A DNA stretch of 64,000 bases from JAGQRJ01 sp041402045 (GTDB lineage: Bacteria > Planctomycetota > J058). Location of the stretch: positions 1-64,000 of the forward strand of contig JAWKSZ010000026.1 of assembly GCA_041402045.1 (NCBI GenBank). The letters are read 5' to 3'. How positions within the stretch are numbered: position 1 is the first letter of the stretch; every line of letters starts with the position of its first letter. The position numbers and the translations under genes are program-made. Below are positions 19,289 through 27,325 of the stretch, piece after piece. The notes below the pieces were generated by a model. That model saw only the letters and a program-made list of their open reading frames with translations, did no database searches and had not been told where the DNA came from.

Positions 19289-20028
19289 CCGACCGCCACC
19301 CCGAGCTCGAGGCCCTCGACGCCCTGATCTCCGCGACCTGGGCCGAGCTCCTGGCGCGCCCCATGGCCGCGACCTTCCTCCAGAGCCCGGCCTCCGCGGA
19401 CCGGCGCATGCTCGCGCTCTACTTCGTGCAGGCCTACCACTACACGTCGCACACCAGCCGCAACCAGGCGCTGGTGGGGGTCAACCCGCGCACGACCAAC
19501 GTGCACTACCTGCGCTACGTGTTCGAGCACGCGCTGGAGGAGACCGGCCACGAGCTCATGGCGCTCCACGACCTGCGCGCGCTGGGGCTCGCGATCGAGG
19601 ACCCGGCGCGGGACATGCCGCCGCCGCTGCCCGAGACCGAGGTCCTGATCGCCTACCTCTACTACGTGGCCAGCCACGGGAACCCGGTCCAGCGCCTGGG
19701 CTACAGCTACTGGGCCGAGACCGCCTACGGCGTCGGGCAGAGCTTCCTCGAGGGGATCACCGCGCGCATGAACCTGCGGCGCGACCAGCTCACCTTCTTC
19801 CACGTGCACGCCGAGATCGACGCCAAGCACGCCGGCGACGTGGAGCGCGCGCTGCTCAAGGCCTGCCAGACCCCCGAGGATTGGCGCGCCGTGCGCCGGG
19901 CCGCCGAGACCTCGCTGCGCCTGAACTGGGCCATGATCGAGGCCGAGTTCCGCGAGTGGGAGCGGCTCGACCGCGGCGAGCCCAGCGACTACACCGCGCT
20001 GAACGCGCTGGTGGAGGTCGCCCGCTGA
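19285..20028 (+). CDS. Heme-oxygenase-like diiron (TenA/PqqC-fold) enzyme
   Basis: This 247-residue all-helical protein carries metal-ligand-like motifs of the heme-oxygenase-like diiron oxidase group: FEHALEETGHE, YWAETAYGVGQ and HVHAEIDAKHAGD, with Glu and His residues in a pattern like that of UndA/BesC-type enzymes. These enzymes use O2 to decarboxylate, desaturate or cleave acyl or amino-acid substrates. The ATG at 19285 has AGGAGG upstream and overlaps the megasynthase stop. Its place between the megasynthase and the acyltransferase makes it a tailoring enzyme of the same pathway by context. Specific chemistry is not readable; a thiaminase-like role is unlikely here. Confidence 0.75.
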   Translation: MTDRHPELEALDALISATWAELLARPMAATFLQSPASADRRMLALYFVQAYHYTSHTSRNQALVGVNPRTTNVHYLRYVFEHALEETGHELMALHDLRALGLAIEDPARDMPPPLPETEVLIAYLYYVASHGNPVQRLGYSYWAETAYGVGQSFLEGITARMNLRRDQLTFFHVHAEIDAKHAGDVERALLKACQTPEDWRAVRRAAETSLRLNWAMIEAEFREWERLDRGEPSDYTALNALVEVAR

Positions 20029-20033
20029 ACCGC

Positions 20034-20180
20034 GTGACCCGCCCGAGCCGAGTTCGACGGCGATCGCGACGCTGGCGAGGCGTGACGAGCAAGCAATGCG
20101 GGGCTGTGTGACCGACGAACAACGACGCCAGGGGGGGCGAGGGCGAGCGAGCGCCGCCGAACTCGGTTCAGGCGGGTCAC
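20034..20180. repeat. 147-bp element with 27-bp terminal inverted repeats (MITE-like)
   Basis: The left end 20034-20060 begins GTGACCCGCC and contains CCGAGTTCG; the right end 20154-20180 is its reverse complement with 3 mismatches in 27. The ends are separated by 93 bp with no gene of its own. I see no clear target duplication. It sits immediately after the diiron-enzyme stop and over the expected 5' end of the acyltransferase gene. Confidence 0.65.
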
Positions 20181-21369
20181 TGGGCTGCGCGCTGGCGCAG
20201 GGGGCGACCCTCGAGGGGCTGCGCGCGGCGGCGGGGGAGCTCGCGGGCCGCGCCGCGGAGGGCGGCCTCCTGCGGGCGGGGGAGGACGGCCCGCTGCGCG
20301 CGGCGGTGCTCCTCGGGCCCGGCGCCGACGAGGCCCTGGACGCCCTCGCCACGGGCCGGGCCCGGCCGCCGCGGCCGCGAGCGACGCCGGCGCCCCTGGC
20401 CTGGCTGTTCCCGGGGCAGGGCGCCCAGCGCGCGGGGGCCGGGCGGTGGTGGTGCGGGCGCCCGGCCTTCGCGGAGGCCGTCGACGCCTGCGCGCGCGTG
20501 CTCGACCCGGCGCTCCCCCGCCCGCTGCGGGAGCTGCTCACCGAGCCCGACCCGCGCGGGGACCTGGGCCAGACCGCGGTGACCCAGCCCGTGCTCGTGG
20601 CCTTCGGGGTGGCGCTGGCCGAGCAGTGGCGGGCCTGGGGCGTGCGACCGAGCTGGGTCTTGGGGCACAGCCTGGGTGAGCTCAGCGCGGCCTGGGCCGC
20701 CGAGGCCTGCACCCGGGACGAGGTGCTCGCGCTGGCCCTCGCCCGCGGTCGCGCGTTGAGCGGGCCGCCCCCGGGGCCATGGCCGCCGCCTGCGCCGCCC
20801 CCGAGCGCGTGGCCGGGCTGCTCCGCGACCTGGGCGGCGCGTGCTGGGTCGCGGCGGCGAACGGGTCCCAGGACTCGGTGCTCGCCGGTCCTCCGGCTGC
20901 GCTGGAGGACGCCCTCGCGCTGCTGCGCCTGGAGGGGGTCGAGGTCCGGCCCCTCGCCGTGTCCTACGCCGCCCACGGACCGGCGGTGGCTCCCGGGCTG
21001 CGCGCGATCGAGGCGGCGGCGCGGCAGGTGCCGTGGGCGGCGCCGCGCTGCGGCTGGATCTCGAGCCTCGACGGGGCGAGCGTGCAAGCGCCGCCGACCC
21101 CCGCCCACTGGCGGCGCCAGACCCTGGAGCCCGTGCGCTTCGCCGAGGCCTTGGGGGCGCTGCGCGCGCGGGGCGTCGAGGTCCTGCTCGAGCTCGGCCC
21201 GGGGGCGAGCCTCAGCCGGCTCGCAGCGCGCGCGCTGCCCAGCGCGCGCACCCTCACCAGCGCGCCCGGGGAGGCGGACCCCGCGCGGCACCTGCTCGAG
21301 GTCGCGGCGCGGCTGTGGGAGGCCGGGCACCCGGTCACCTGGGAGCGCCTCCTCGCCGACCTGAGCTGA
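20096..21369 (+). CDS. Stand-alone acyltransferase (malonyl/acyl-CoA:ACP transacylase), frameshifted
   Basis: The AT domain shows FPGQGAQ (about residue 104), the catalytic GHSLGE (about 188), VSYAAHGP in the place of the usual substrate-specificity motif, and a LELGPGASLSRL tail. It would load extender units onto the AT-less ketosynthase module in trans; this pairing is inferred from the missing AT. A one-base shift near 20765 separates the first half from the second (frame resumes at PGAMAAACAAPERV). The 5' end lies within a 147-bp inverted-repeat element, so the native start may have been lost or the gene may begin at ATG 20096 or GTG 20108. It ends the apparent operon. Confidence 0.75.
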
Positions 21370-21412
21370 AGTCCGCGCTGGTCGCGGCTCCCGGGCGGGG
21401 GACAATGCGCCC

Positions 21413-24151
21413 GTGACCCACTTCGTCCTGTCTGGCCTGCGCTGCGGCGGCTGCGTGAACACGGTGACCGAGACCCTCGAGGCCCTCGACGGCGTCGAGG
21501 CGGTGGAGGTCAGCCTCGACCCGCCCTGGGCCGAGGTCCAGGGGCCGGTCGCGGTGGACGCGGTGCGCGCGGCCCTCGAGGCCAAGGGCTTCGGCGCCGC
21601 GCCCGAGCGCGCCTACGTGCTCTCGGGCCTGCGCTGCGGCGGCTGCGTGCGCAAGGCCACCGAGGCCCTCGAGGCCCTGGAGGGCGTGGACGCCGTCGAG
21701 GTGACCCTCGACCCCCCGCGGGCGCGGGTCCAAGGCGCCGCGACCCCCGAGGCGGTCCAGGCGGCCCTCGCCGCCAAGGAGCTCGGGGCGACCCTCGCGC
21801 CGGTCGAGCCGCCGTCTGCGCCGCGGGAGCTGCCCACGTCTGCGCCGCGGGAGCTGCCGACGTCCTCGCCGCGGGAGCTGCCCACGTCTGCGCCGCGGGA
21901 GCTGCCCACGTCTGCGCCGCGGGAGCTGCCCACGTCTGCGCCGCGGGAGCTGCCCACGTCTGCGCCGCGGGAGCTGCCCACGTCTGCGCCGCGGGAGCTG
22001 CCGACGTCCTCGCCGTCGGAGCCGACCTCCTCGCCGTCGGAGCCGACCTCCCTCGTCGCCCCCGACGGCGACGAGCGGGTGCTCGCGCTCCACGGCATGA
22101 CCTGCGGCTCGTGCGTGGCGGCGGTGGACGGCGCCCTGCGCGGGGTGCCCGGCGTGCGCGAGGTCGCCGTGAGCCTGCCCCGGGAGCAGGCGCGGGTGTG
22201 GGCGGACCCCGGCGTGAGCCTCGCCGCGCTGCAGGAGGCGGTCGCCGCCCGCGGCTACCGCGCCGAGCCCGCCGAGACCGCTGCCCCCGCGACCCACGGC
22301 GTCGGCGCCTGGCGCGCCGGGATCGCCCTCGCCTGCGCCGCGCTGAGCATGGGCCTCATGTTCGCGCCCCTGAGCATGGGGCTCATGGGCGGGCTGAGCG
22401 CGGGCCTGGCGACCCTGGCCCTGCTCTGCGCCGGGCCCGTGTTCCGCGCGGCCTGGCAGCGCACCCGCGCGCTGAGCGCGAACATGGACAGCCTGGTCGC
22501 CCTCGGCGTGCTCGCCGCCTACGGGCTGAGCTGGCACAACCTCCTCCGCGGCGGCGAGCTGCACTTCATGGTCGTGAGCATGATCCTCGGGTTCGTGCTC
22601 CTCGGGCGCGCTCTCGAGGCCCGGGCCCGAGCCCAGACCGGCGGGGCGCTGAGCGCGCTCCTGGCGCGGGTCCCCCCTCGGGCCACGCGAGTACAGGGCG
22701 AGCGCGTGGAGCGGGTGCCGGTCGAGGCGCTGCGCCCGGGGGACCGGGTGCGCGTGCTCCCGGGCGAGGTGCTCCCGGTCGACGGACGCGTGCTCGAAGG
22801 CCAGAGCGAGCTCGACACCGCGGCCCTCACCGGAGAGAGCCTGCCCCAGGCCGTCGGCCCCGACGCCGAGGTCCACGCCGGGACGGTGAACCTCGCCGGG
22901 AGCCTCGACCTCGAGGTCGGGCGGGTCGGCCCGGACACTCGCTGGGGCCAGGTCCTGGCGCTGGTCGAGCGCGCGCAGGGAACCCGGGCCCGGGTCGAGC
23001 GCGAGGTCGACGTGTGGGCCGCGCGGCTCGTGCCCGCGGTGCTCGCGGTCGCGGTCGTGGCCTGCGTGGGCTGGCTCCTGGCCGGCGCGGGCTGGGGCCC
23101 GGCGCTCCTGGCCGGGGTCGCCGTGCTCGTCGTCGCCTGCCCCTGCGCCCTGGGGCTGGCGACCCCCACCGCGGTCGTGGTCGCCGTCGGCCGCGCCGCC
23201 CGCGAGGGGATCCTGCTGCGCGACGCGAGCGCCCTCGAGGGCCTGGCCAAGGCGCGGCGCGTGGTCTTCGACAAGACGGGCACGCTGACCGCGGGGGCCT
23301 TCGGCCTCGAGGAGGTCCTCGAGCTCGGCGACGTGCCCGCGGCGGACCTCCTGCGCCGCGCGGCCGCCCTCGAGCGCCACAGCGAGCACCCCCTGGCCCG
23401 GGCGATCGTGGCCGCGGGCCCCGCGGAGCTGCCCCCGGCGAGCGAGGTCGAGGTCCACGTCGGCGGGGGGATCGCCGGCCGCGTCGAGGGCCGCGCGCTG
23501 CGGATCGGGTCGCCCGCCTGGCTCCGCGCCCAAGGCGTGGCCTGCGACGACCTCGAGGCCCGCCTGGGCGGCAACGTCGGGGTCGGGCTCGCCGAGGACG
23601 GTCGATTGCAGGGCGCCCTGCGCCTGCGCGACGCCCCCCGGCCGGGCGCGGCCGCAGCCCTCGCCGAGCTGCGCGCGCTGGGCCTCGGGCTGAGCGTGCT
23701 CAGCGGGGACCGCCGCGCGGTGGTCGCGGCCCTGGCCGCCGAGCTGGGCGTCGAGGACGTGCACGCCGAGGTCGACCCGGCGGGCAAGGCCGAGGTCGTG
23801 GCCGCCCTCGAGGCCCAGGCCCCCTCGGTCATGGTCGGCGACGGGATCAACGACGCCGCGGCCCTGGGGGCGGCCCGCGTCGGAGTGGCCCTCGGCGGCG
23901 GCACCGACGTGGCCAAGCAGCAGGCCCAGGTCGTGCTCCTCGGCGACGACCTCCAGGCCCTGGTGCGCGCGGTCGAGCTGGGGCGGCGCAGCCTGCGCAC
24001 GATCCGCACAAACCTCGTATGGGCATTCGGTTACAACGCCGTGGCGATCCCCCTCGCCGCGTTCGGGGTCGTCTCGGCCGCGGCGGGGGCGGGGTTCATG
24101 GCCCTCAGCTCGGTGGCGGTGGTGACCAACAGCCTGCGTCTGCGGAGATAA
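21413..24151 (+). CDS. copA: Copper-translocating P1B-type ATPase with three HMA domains
   Basis: The 912-residue protein starts with two heavy-metal-binding domains (each with CGGC, near residues 11 and 72), a repeat-rich linker (about 135-212) and a third HMA domain (CGSC, about 233). The pump core follows with CPC in VACPCALG, the phosphorylation loop DKTGT, SEHPLARA (HP locus) and GDGINDAAAL. The CPC motif and HMA domains indicate Cu(I) export across the inner membrane. Most homologues have one or two HMA domains next to each other; here the third is set apart by a minisatellite linker. GTG start at 21413, 43 bp after the acyltransferase; it ends 60 bp before rpmF. No separate copper regulator is seen nearby. 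Confidence 0.93.
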   Translation: MTHFVLSGLRCGGCVNTVTETLEALDGVEAVEVSLDPPWAEVQGPVAVDAVRAALEAKGFGAAPERAYVLSGLRCGGCVRKATEALEALEGVDAVEVTLDPPRARVQGAATPEAVQAALAAKELGATLAPVEPPSAPRELPTSAPRELPTSSPRELPTSAPRELPTSAPRELPTSAPRELPTSAPRELPTSAPRELPTSSPSEPTSSPSEPTSLVAPDGDERVLALHGMTCGSCVAAVDGALRGVPGVREVAVSLPREQARVWADPGVSLAALQEAVAARGYRAEPAETAAPATHGVGAWRAGIALACAALSMGLMFAPLSMGLMGGLSAGLATLALLCAGPVFRAAWQRTRALSANMDSLVALGVLAAYGLSWHNLLRGGELHFMVVSMILGFVLLGRALEARARAQTGGALSALLARVPPRATRVQGERVERVPVEALRPGDRVRVLPGEVLPVDGRVLEGQSELDTAALTGESLPQAVGPDAEVHAGTVNLAGSLDLEVGRVGPDTRWGQVLALVERAQGTRARVEREVDVWAARLVPAVLAVAVVACVGWLLAGAGWGPALLAGVAVLVVACPCALGLATPTAVVVAVGRAAREGILLRDASALEGLAKARRVVFDKTGTLTAGAFGLEEVLELGDVPAADLLRRAAALERHSEHPLARAIVAAGPAELPPASEVEVHVGGGIAGRVEGRALRIGSPAWLRAQGVACDDLEARLGGNVGVGLAEDGRLQGALRLRDAPRPGAAAALAELRALGLGLSVLSGDRRAVVAALAAELGVEDVHAEVDPAGKAEVVAALEAQAPSVMVGDGINDAAALGAARVGVALGGGTDVAKQQAQVVLLGDDLQALVRAVELGRRSLRTIRTNLVWAFGYNAVAIPLAAFGVVSAAAGAGFMALSSVAVVTNSLRLRR
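21815..22048 (+). repeat. Minisatellite in copA: eight 24-bp plus two 21-bp units
   Basis: Eight direct 24-bp units based on TCTGCGCCGCGGGAGCTGCC-CACG run from 21815 to 22006 and encode SAPRELPT or SSPRELPT. Two 21-bp units (SSPSEPT) follow to 22048. Units four to seven are identical, showing recent expansion. Each unit keeps the frame, so copy-number change would only lengthen the linker between HMA2 and HMA3. Confidence 0.97.
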
Positions 24152-24211
24152 GCCTTCCTTCCCGGGCCGTCCGGTGCTAACCTCTCGCCCCTGATCACTG
24201 GAGGAGCCCCC

Positions 24212-24424
24212 GTGGGAGTCCCAAGAAAGCGCCATTCGCACAGCCGCGTCCGCACCCGTCGCTCGCACCACTCGATCGACACCGTGCACCTGTGCGATCC
24301 CGAGCCGCAGCAGGCCGCCGAGCGCCGCATGCCGCACACCATTTGCCTCAAGAGCGGCGTCTACGCCGCCGGCCGCCGCCGCGCGCGCCGGATCTTCCAG
24401 GTCCCCGACGACCAGGAAGACTAG
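24212..24424 (+). CDS. rpmF: 50S ribosomal protein L32
   Basis: The 70-residue basic protein begins MGVPRKRHSHSRVRTRRSHH, the typical L32 start. The C-terminal half, which in many bacteria carries two CxxC zinc pairs, here has only two isolated Cys (in HLCDPE and HTICLKS), so this is a zinc-independent form. L32 is part of the large ribosomal subunit near the exit-tunnel region. The GTG at 24212 is preceded by GGAGGAG at good spacing. The usual plsX/fabH neighbours do not follow; instead a hairpin and the pilin-like genes come next. Confidence 0.88.
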   Translation: MGVPRKRHSHSRVRTRRSHHSIDTVHLCDPEPQQAAERRMPHTICLKSGVYAAGRRRARRIFQVPDDQED

Positions 24425-24476
24425 CGCCCTCGGGCCCGGCGCCTGCCGGGCCTGGACGTCGAGGTGACTCCCCGCT

Positions 24477-24502
24477 GAACCTGCTGGTCCTCCAGCAGGT
24501 TC
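24477..24502 (+). terminator. Hairpin terminator downstream of rpmF
   Basis: A perfect 11-bp stem GAACCTGCTGG / CCAGCAGGTTC with TCCT loop lies 52 bp past the rpmF stop, without a clear T run. A shorter GGCCCGGC/GCCGGGCC stem precedes it at about 24431-24450. The rest of 24425-24671 holds no gene and no obvious sigma-54 site. Confidence 0.6.
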
Positions 24503-24671
24503 TCGCCGTTGGTTCCGCGCTCAGCCGCTCTCAGCGGCGGCAACGCGTTACAACGCCTGGCTCCGCCCCAACGAACACTGTCCTCCCGACCGGACAGGGC
24601 CCCTACGGGAACACCTAGACTTAAGTGAGCCGCGCTGTTTGCTCACGTGCCTCCTAACCCAGGAGGAATCC

Positions 24672-27068
24672 ATGCGCTTGCTCACTCGCCGTCGCCGCGG
24701 CTCGACCCTGATCCTGGTGTTGATCGTGGCGACCCTGCTCTCCATGTTGGCCTTCTCGACGGGCGACTTGGCTCGCTACTCGTCGAACGCCTCGTTGGTC
24801 GAACGCGACCAGGCCATGGCCACCTATCAGTGCGAGGCGGCGCTCGAGGCGCTGCGCCTGCAGCTGATCCGGCACTACGAGGGGTCGCAAATGGCGCCTC
24901 GCAACTGGCTGCAAGCGGTGCAAGACGACCACAACTACCGCGTGTTCGGGACGACCCCCTCGTCGGGCACGCCTGCCGTGGTCGACTGGACGGCGGTCGG
25001 TCTGACCCCCTTGAGCCCGCCTCCGGGGTCGGCCGCGGTGGGCGCGGCGACCTACACCGCGCTCCCCGGCGTGCGCGCCTGGATCGACATGGTGAACTTC
25101 CAGCAGGGCTGGATCGAGATCGTGGCCGGAACCGAGGCTGGGACCGGCGATCAGGCCGGGGACGACCGCACTCCGGTCAGCGTGCGCATGCGGCTGAACA
25201 TTTACCGCAACGCGATCTTCGATCTGGTCATGCTCACCGAGACGACCAACTGCATGTTCTGCCACTTGCACATCAAGGGTGACGTGGGCTCGATCGGGTT
25301 CTTCCGCCCGGGCTGGGGCAACGAGAACGGCGGCGGGCGCAACAGCGGCAACGGCAGCCGGATCGACGGCGACGTCTACATTGGCGACATCGCCAGCGAC
25401 GACAGCGAGTCCAACTGGGGCAACAACATCCTCGAGGATTTCTCCAAGGTCAACGGCAACGACGTCACCGGCAGCCTGTTCGAGAACTATCGCGGGCCCT
25501 ACCTGCCGGAGGACACGATCGGCAACGACGGGATCCCCGACTTCCCCAGCTTCGACCCGGCGGAGGCCGAGAACCGGGCGAACAACGGCGGAGGCGGGAT
25601 CACGGTCAACGGCGGCAGCTTCGGCGGGCTCTACAGCCCCACGACCCCGGGTATGTGGATCGTGCCCTTCGGCGCCGACTGGGACAACGGCGGCGGTCCG
25701 GGCTCGGGCGCGCTGGCCGCGCCGCCGGCGAGCACGAGCGTGATCGACGGGAACCTGGTGATCCAGGGCAGCGACGACCCCACGAACCCGATCAAGATCG
25801 ACAAGAACGTGTTCGTGAAGGGCGACGTGATCATCAAGGGCTACGTCGAGGGACAGGGCGCGATCTACGCCGGTCGGAACATCTACGTCGCCGGCGACAT
25901 TCACTACAAGGACCTGCCCTCGGGCGGCTACCCCCTCGCCGACGACGCGGCCGGGCAGCAGGCCGTGCAGGAGAAGGTCTCGGAGCTGCGCCTCGCGGCG
26001 CGGAGCAACGTGGTGATCGGCGACTGGACCTACGCCGACGACGCCGGCAACCCGCAGCGCGTCGCCGAGCGCCAAGGCCAGGACTTCATGAAGGCCCAGT
26101 TCAACCTGGACGCGGTCCGCTACTACGAGGCCGCCAACGACGGCTCGATCGTCTCCAACGAGCTCAAGCAGGACGGGGCGAACTTCATAAACGACCTCGG
26201 CGAGACGGTGCCTGTCGACCGCGTGGTGCGCATGAACGACACCGCCTGGTTCGGCAACCACTCTGGCTTCCGCGAGAACCGCTACGAAGCGACGATCGCC
26301 CCGGGCAACCTGGTGCGCACCGGCTCCACGGGCTCGGTGGGCGGCGGGACCTTCGACCCCTGGATTTCGCAGAAGGAGTTCCGCGAGGTGCTCGGACAGG
26401 GCCAGTATGACGTGGTCACGTTCCGCGTGCCGGGCACCGGCGACACCGCGAAGCGGGCCTACGAGCTCGGCAGCGACTGGGTCGGCGCCCACGGGACCAA
26501 CCTCCCGGGTGCGCAACAGAGCGGGAAGTCCCGCTGGTTCGACGAGGACGTGCTCCAAGGTGGCGAGGTCGGCATGCTGATCGAGGGCGGCAACAACAAC
26601 AGCACCTGGAAGGCCGCGCTGATCGCCAAGGCTGGCGAGAAGGTGAGCTGGACCAAGCAGATCGAGCACATTGACGCCTTCCTCTTCGCCAACAAGCGGA
26701 TCGGCGGCAAGAGCGACCTGGGCAACATGACCGTCAACGGCGGCATGGCGGCGGCGGAGATCGGCGTGCTCGCCCCGGGCTTCCGGCAGAACTTCGTGAG
26801 CAACAGCAACCGGGTCTCGGGCAGTGACACGATCCAGAGCTGGGTGTTCAACCTCTACAACACCAGCCACGCCACCCACCCCAAGAACAAGTATGGGGTG
26901 AGCACGAGCAAGACCCAGCTGTATTACGACTACCGCCTGCGCAACGGCGGGTTCGGCTTCGACTTCCTGGCCAAGACCGGCGACACGGTCAACTACCTGC
27001 GGCAGGGTCGGGTCGGCCCGCCCCAGGGCGGCGGGCCGTCGGGGCTGAACCTGTTCCCCACGCAGTAA
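24672..27068 (+). CDS. Pilin-like / bactofilin-like repeat protein with CxxCH, paralogue 1
   Basis: The 798-residue protein starts MRLLTRRRRGSTLILVLIVATLL: basic residues, Gly, then a hydrophobic helix without the usual Glu5, like PilX or GspK minor pseudopilins. Residue 194 begins C-M-F-C-H, a heme c-type CxxCH motif. Around 355-430 a beta-repeat run (GNLVIQGS, NVFVKGDVIIKGYVEGQGAIYAGRNIYVAGDI) resembles polymer-forming bactofilin or right-handed beta-helix rungs. A conserved TVNGGMAAAEIGVLAPG segment comes later. It would be exported through the type IV pilus/type II route. The ATG at 24672 has AGGAGG 6 bp upstream. It is nearly identical over most of its length to the next gene. Function unknown. 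Confidence 0.85.
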   Translation: MRLLTRRRRGSTLILVLIVATLLSMLAFSTGDLARYSSNASLVERDQAMATYQCEAALEALRLQLIRHYEGSQMAPRNWLQAVQDDHNYRVFGTTPSSGTPAVVDWTAVGLTPLSPPPGSAAVGAATYTALPGVRAWIDMVNFQQGWIEIVAGTEAGTGDQAGDDRTPVSVRMRLNIYRNAIFDLVMLTETTNCMFCHLHIKGDVGSIGFFRPGWGNENGGGRNSGNGSRIDGDVYIGDIASDDSESNWGNNILEDFSKVNGNDVTGSLFENYRGPYLPEDTIGNDGIPDFPSFDPAEAENRANNGGGGITVNGGSFGGLYSPTTPGMWIVPFGADWDNGGGPGSGALAAPPASTSVIDGNLVIQGSDDPTNPIKIDKNVFVKGDVIIKGYVEGQGAIYAGRNIYVAGDIHYKDLPSGGYPLADDAAGQQAVQEKVSELRLAARSNVVIGDWTYADDAGNPQRVAERQGQDFMKAQFNLDAVRYYEAANDGSIVSNELKQDGANFINDLGETVPVDRVVRMNDTAWFGNHSGFRENRYEATIAPGNLVRTGSTGSVGGGTFDPWISQKEFREVLGQGQYDVVTFRVPGTGDTAKRAYELGSDWVGAHGTNLPGAQQSGKSRWFDEDVLQGGEVGMLIEGGNNNSTWKAALIAKAGEKVSWTKQIEHIDAFLFANKRIGGKSDLGNMTVNGGMAAAEIGVLAPGFRQNFVSNSNRVSGSDTIQSWVFNLYNTSHATHPKNKYGVSTSKTQLYYDYRLRNGGFGFDFLAKTGDTVNYLRQGRVGPPQGGGPSGLNLFPTQ

Positions 27069-27096
27069 GCGCCGGTCCGAAATCGAGCCACCGCGA

Positions 27097-27126
27097 GCGA
27101 GCGGCTGACGAAGGTCAGCCGCTCGC
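27097..27126 (+). terminator. Terminator hairpin after paralogue 1
   Basis: A 13-bp perfect stem, GCGAGCGGCTGAC / GTCAGCCGCTCGC with GAAG loop, lies 28 bp past the stop. The same stem recurs after paralogue 2, with a different loop. Confidence 0.75.
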
Positions 27127-27285
27127 GTCGCGTGTGGGCGCGTCACCCGAAGCCGCAGGATAGAGACTTACGTGCGTGGTGTAGGCGCCAGCCGACCCTG
27201 CCCGGACGCCCAGTCATCGCCCGGCTTCTCAGACAGTGTCTGGTTTACTGGACACTTGGAGTCGGCACCTCAGGGGGTTACGGGC

Positions 27286-27301
27286 TGGCGCATGCCTTGC
27301 A
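27286..27301 (+). promoter_or_regulatory. Sigma-54-type promoter for paralogue 2
   Basis: TGGCGCATGCCTTGCA matches the -24/-12 consensus TGGCACG-N4-TTGCA at 10 of 12 defined positions with exact GG-N10-GC spacing. Transcription would begin near 27312, leaving a 14-nt leader that contains the GGAGG at 27316. Pilin genes are often sigma-54 dependent, and a sigma-54 activator is encoded at 923-2530, though its link to this site is not shown. Confidence 0.65.
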
Positions 27302-27325
27302 ATGCATATGGGCCCGGAGGAACCC

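Noticed and set aside
20096..20180. Residues 1-28 of the acyltransferase frame as genuine protein
   Set aside because: They are encoded within the inverted-repeat element and have no AT-family similarity; the start remains uncertain.
21815..22048. Regular repeats resembling a CRISPR array
   Set aside because: Units are contiguous, in frame and without spacers; they encode a CopA linker. No cas genes occur in the window.
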